A program made the position numbers and the translations under genes. From assembly GCF_011378715.1 (NCBI RefSeq), contig NZ_WTKU01000033.1, positions 1 to 37,058 of the forward strand: a stretch of 37,058 nucleotides of DNA, read 5' to 3'. Below are positions 34,198 to 37,058 of this stretch, in pieces. The DNA is from Psychromonas sp. SA13A. Lineage in GTDB: Bacteria > Pseudomonadota > Gammaproteobacteria > Enterobacterales > Psychromonadaceae. A model generated the notes under the pieces. It was given only the letters and a program-made list of their open reading frames with translations, ran no database searches and was not told the DNA's origin. Positions within the stretch are counted from its first letter, which is position 1; each line of letters starts with the position of its first letter.

Positions 34198-34460
34198 TTA
34201 TATATAGATCTTTAAAGATCTTTTATTACTATACTTATTAAGCAATTGAATTTCTGTGTAAAACAACTTTAAATGATTAAAGATCAGGATCTTAAAAGAG
34301 ATCCGATCGTGTGCATAATAGGGGATCTTAATGCGATCAACCTGAGTATAGAAAGACACCTTATCAACAGGCCTATTTATGCACATTTTTATAAAGTGAT
34401 TACGCAAAACTAATTCAGCAGTTATAAATGAATTATGCACAGAAACTTGTGGGTAACTTA
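34198..34460. other. oriC: Chromosomal replication origin oriC
   Basis: Located between mnmG and mioC as in E. coli and vibrios. On the mnmG side lie AT-rich repeats like the 13-mers (GATCTTTAAAGAT at 34207, GATCTTTTATTAC at 34217). Eight GATC Dam sites fall within about 130 bases (34207, 34217, 34282, 34288, 34300, 34305, 34324, 34335). DnaA boxes are TTATGCACA at 34310-34318 (minus), 34377-34385 and 34433-34441, TTATCAACA at 34361-34369 and TTACCCACA at 34448-34456 (minus). A further near-box, TTATCCATA (34491), lies inside mioC. No clean IHF site could be placed. The 88-codon minus-strand frame that covers this stretch is not a gene. Confidence 0.93.
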
Positions 34461-34464
34461 TCAA

Positions 34465-34926
34465 TTAAATAGCTAAAGAATTAAGATCTTTTATCCATAA
34501 AGGGATCCAATCTTCAATTTGGTCCTCTGGGATCGGTGATTCAACAACGTCAATATTGAAGATATTACCTAATCGAAGCGCACCTTTTTCATGTAACAGA
34601 AGATCGAAGTGCTTTGCTGCATAACAATAAGTGTCGTAATTCGAGTCACCAACACCGATTAAGCCAAAATGAATGTTAGACAAATCATCCGAAATGTTAT
34701 TAATCTGTTCTACTATCTGTTTAAAGTTATCTGGGTAGTCACCTGCGCCATGTGTTGCTAAACAAACTAACCATATGCTTTCTTCTTCTATATTCAATAT
34801 GGTCAAATCTGGAGAGAAGTGAACTTGGGTGCTAAAACCAGCTTCTTCTAAAAAAGGTTGGGTAGCCTCTGCAACATACTCTGTCCCACCCAATGTACTA
34901 CCTACTAATATGTCTATATTAATCAC
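34465..34926 (-). CDS. mioC: MioC flavodoxin-like protein
   Basis: 153 residues from a GTG start. The FMN phosphate-binding loop GSTLGGTEYVAEA, the THGAGDYPDN loop and FGLIGVGDSNYDTYC match the flavodoxin/MioC family (E. coli 147 residues, linked to biotin synthase electron supply). A TTG start 12 codons earlier would remain in frame but has no family equivalent, whereas GTG begins VINIDILVGSTLGG, aligned with MADITLISGSTLGG in E. coli, and follows a GAGAGAG stretch. It transcribes toward oriC. A perfect TATAAT on the minus strand (34989-34994) lies upstream, with a weak -35. Confidence 0.92.
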   Translation of the reverse strand: MINIDILVGSTLGGTEYVAEATQPFLEEAGFSTQVHFSPDLTILNIEEESIWLVCLATHGAGDYPDNFKQIVEQINNISDDLSNIHFGLIGVGDSNYDTYCYAAKHFDLLLHEKGALRLGNIFNIDVVESPIPEDQIEDWIPLWIKDLNSLAI

Positions 34927-35099
34927 AATATTTTCTCTCTCTATATAAGAACAAAACAACAAACAATGAATTTATGAAATAGCATCTCATTATAACGGGT
35001 ATATATGTTCAATATAGTGCGTTATTAGTATGAAAATAAAGCAAATTGTTCGCTAAGTAATCATTCAATATAATAATCACAAAAAACACTAATTAATAC

Positions 35100-35127
35100 T
35101 TGCTAATGTGATCTGAGTCCCTATAAT
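35100..35127 (+). promoter_or_regulatory. rrn P1 promoter
   Basis: TTGCTA, a 16-bp spacer, perfect TATAAT and a GC-rich discriminator GCGACCCC. The 16-bp spacing and GC discriminator are hallmarks of stringently controlled rrn P1 promoters. An AT-rich upstream segment could act as an UP element. Confidence 0.8.
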
Positions 35128-35236
35128 GCGACCCCACAGACACGGGGTGTAGCGCAAGTTACCCAGCGAGTTTGAGAATAGTTATTAACGTATTAACGCT
35201 TCGTAGTTCGCTTCGAAATTAAGTTAAATTAAAACG

Positions 35237-35264
35237 TTGACAATGTTCGAAAGGCGCGTAATAT
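35237..35264 (+). promoter_or_regulatory. rrn P2 promoter
   Basis: A perfect TTGACA, a 16-bp spacer, TAATAT and the discriminator ACGCCGCC, about 137 bases downstream of P1: the tandem P1/P2 arrangement of gammaproteobacterial rrn operons. Confidence 0.8.
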
Positions 35265-35285
35265 ACGCCGCCTAGCCGAAAGGCA

Positions 35286-35298
35286 CGCTCTTTAACAA
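35286..35298 (+). promoter_or_regulatory. rrn leader boxA antitermination site
   Basis: CGCTCTTTAACAA matches the rrn boxA (TGCTCTTTAACAA in E. coli), which recruits NusB/NusE for rrn antitermination. The leader continues CAATCTGTGTGAGCACT, like the E. coli leader. Confidence 0.85.
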
Positions 35299-35327
35299 TT
35301 TAATCAAACAATCTGTGTGAGCACTTG

Positions 35328-35384
35328 TTGTTGATGTGATTTCAAAAAAATCAAAGTCCTTTCTTGTAAAGGCAACATCAATAA
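35328..35384 (+). other. Structured rrn leader segment
   Basis: A 10-bp closing stem (TTGTTGATGT with ACATCAATAA, one G-U) encloses two short hairpins, GATTT...AATC and CCTTT-CTTGT-AAAGG, a three-way-junction-like fold in the 16S leader. It may assist leader folding or processing. Its role is inferred only. Confidence 0.4.
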
Positions 35385-35498
35385 TAGTGACACACGAATT
35401 AATTCATTAATTCAGAATAACAATCGTTGTTTATTTATAAGCAACAATAGTTTTAGTCAGTAGTATTGAGTCGCAACTTAGGTTGCAAATTAAACTTT

Positions 35499-37043
<1,545 letters not shown>

Positions 37044-37058
37044 CGTAAAGAAACACAT

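Noticed and set aside
34198..34464. An 88-codon minus-strand reading frame between mnmG and mioC
   Set aside because: It covers oriC, consists of DnaA boxes and GATC repeats read as codons, and has no ribosome binding site or family resemblance.
34927..34962. A TTG start giving a longer MioC (165 residues)
   Set aside because: The extra residues have no counterpart in the family, and the GTG start aligns with the known N-terminus.

Overview
The window is a chromosomal replication-origin region from an AT-rich marine-type gammaproteobacterium. The 16S rRNA, the origin-proximal housekeeping genes and the protein sequences fit an Alteromonadales/Vibrionales relative. Psychromonas or something close is my best guess, made from memory of gene order and 16S style and not from a search. 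Almost every gene is a recognisable core gene. I did not find a convincing undescribed multi-gene system. The most informative parts lie between the genes.

Layout, left to right. (1) 1-1100 is non-coding apart from a possible 16-codon gene tail. It holds a CsrB/RsmB-family regulatory RNA on the minus strand, about 385 nt with roughly 22 GGA motifs, many in hairpin loops. (2) 1120-2022: an outer-membrane porin. (3) 2291-6186, minus strand: mnmE and the rpmH-rnpA-yidD-yidC cluster. (4) 6187-6702: the rpmH-dnaA spacer, with a perfect DnaA box, Dam sites and an AT-rich tract. (5) 6703-12762, plus strand: dnaA-dnaN-recF-gyrB. (6) 12979-16744: a chemoreceptor and avtA, interspersed with ParB-binding (parS) sites. 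One more parS lies inside recF. (7) 16745-19731, minus strand: glyS and glyQ. (8) 20031-22223 is the accessory stretch: an HPP membrane protein divergent from a TetR regulator across a palindromic operator, a DUF2161-type putative nuclease-fold protein, and a tiny YhfL-like lipoprotein. (9) 22694-29615, minus strand: the complete F1Fo ATP synthase operon atpIBEFHAGDC. (10) 29845-34094, minus strand: mnmG-rsmG-parA-parB. (11) 34198-34460: oriC, with 13-mer-like AT repeats, eight GATC sites and five DnaA boxes. (12) mioC, then tandem rrn promoters, a boxA and a complete 16S rRNA that runs to the window edge.

How it works together: DnaA (with its own box upstream of dnaA) initiates at oriC. DnaN, RecF and GyrB serve the fork. 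ParA and ParB act on the parS cluster 18-24 kb to the left of oriC to segregate new origins. The rrn operon fires away from oriC with the rightward fork. The dnaA-gyrB block is on the plus strand and so runs against the leftward fork, which differs from my recollection of its arrangement in E. coli and Vibrio.
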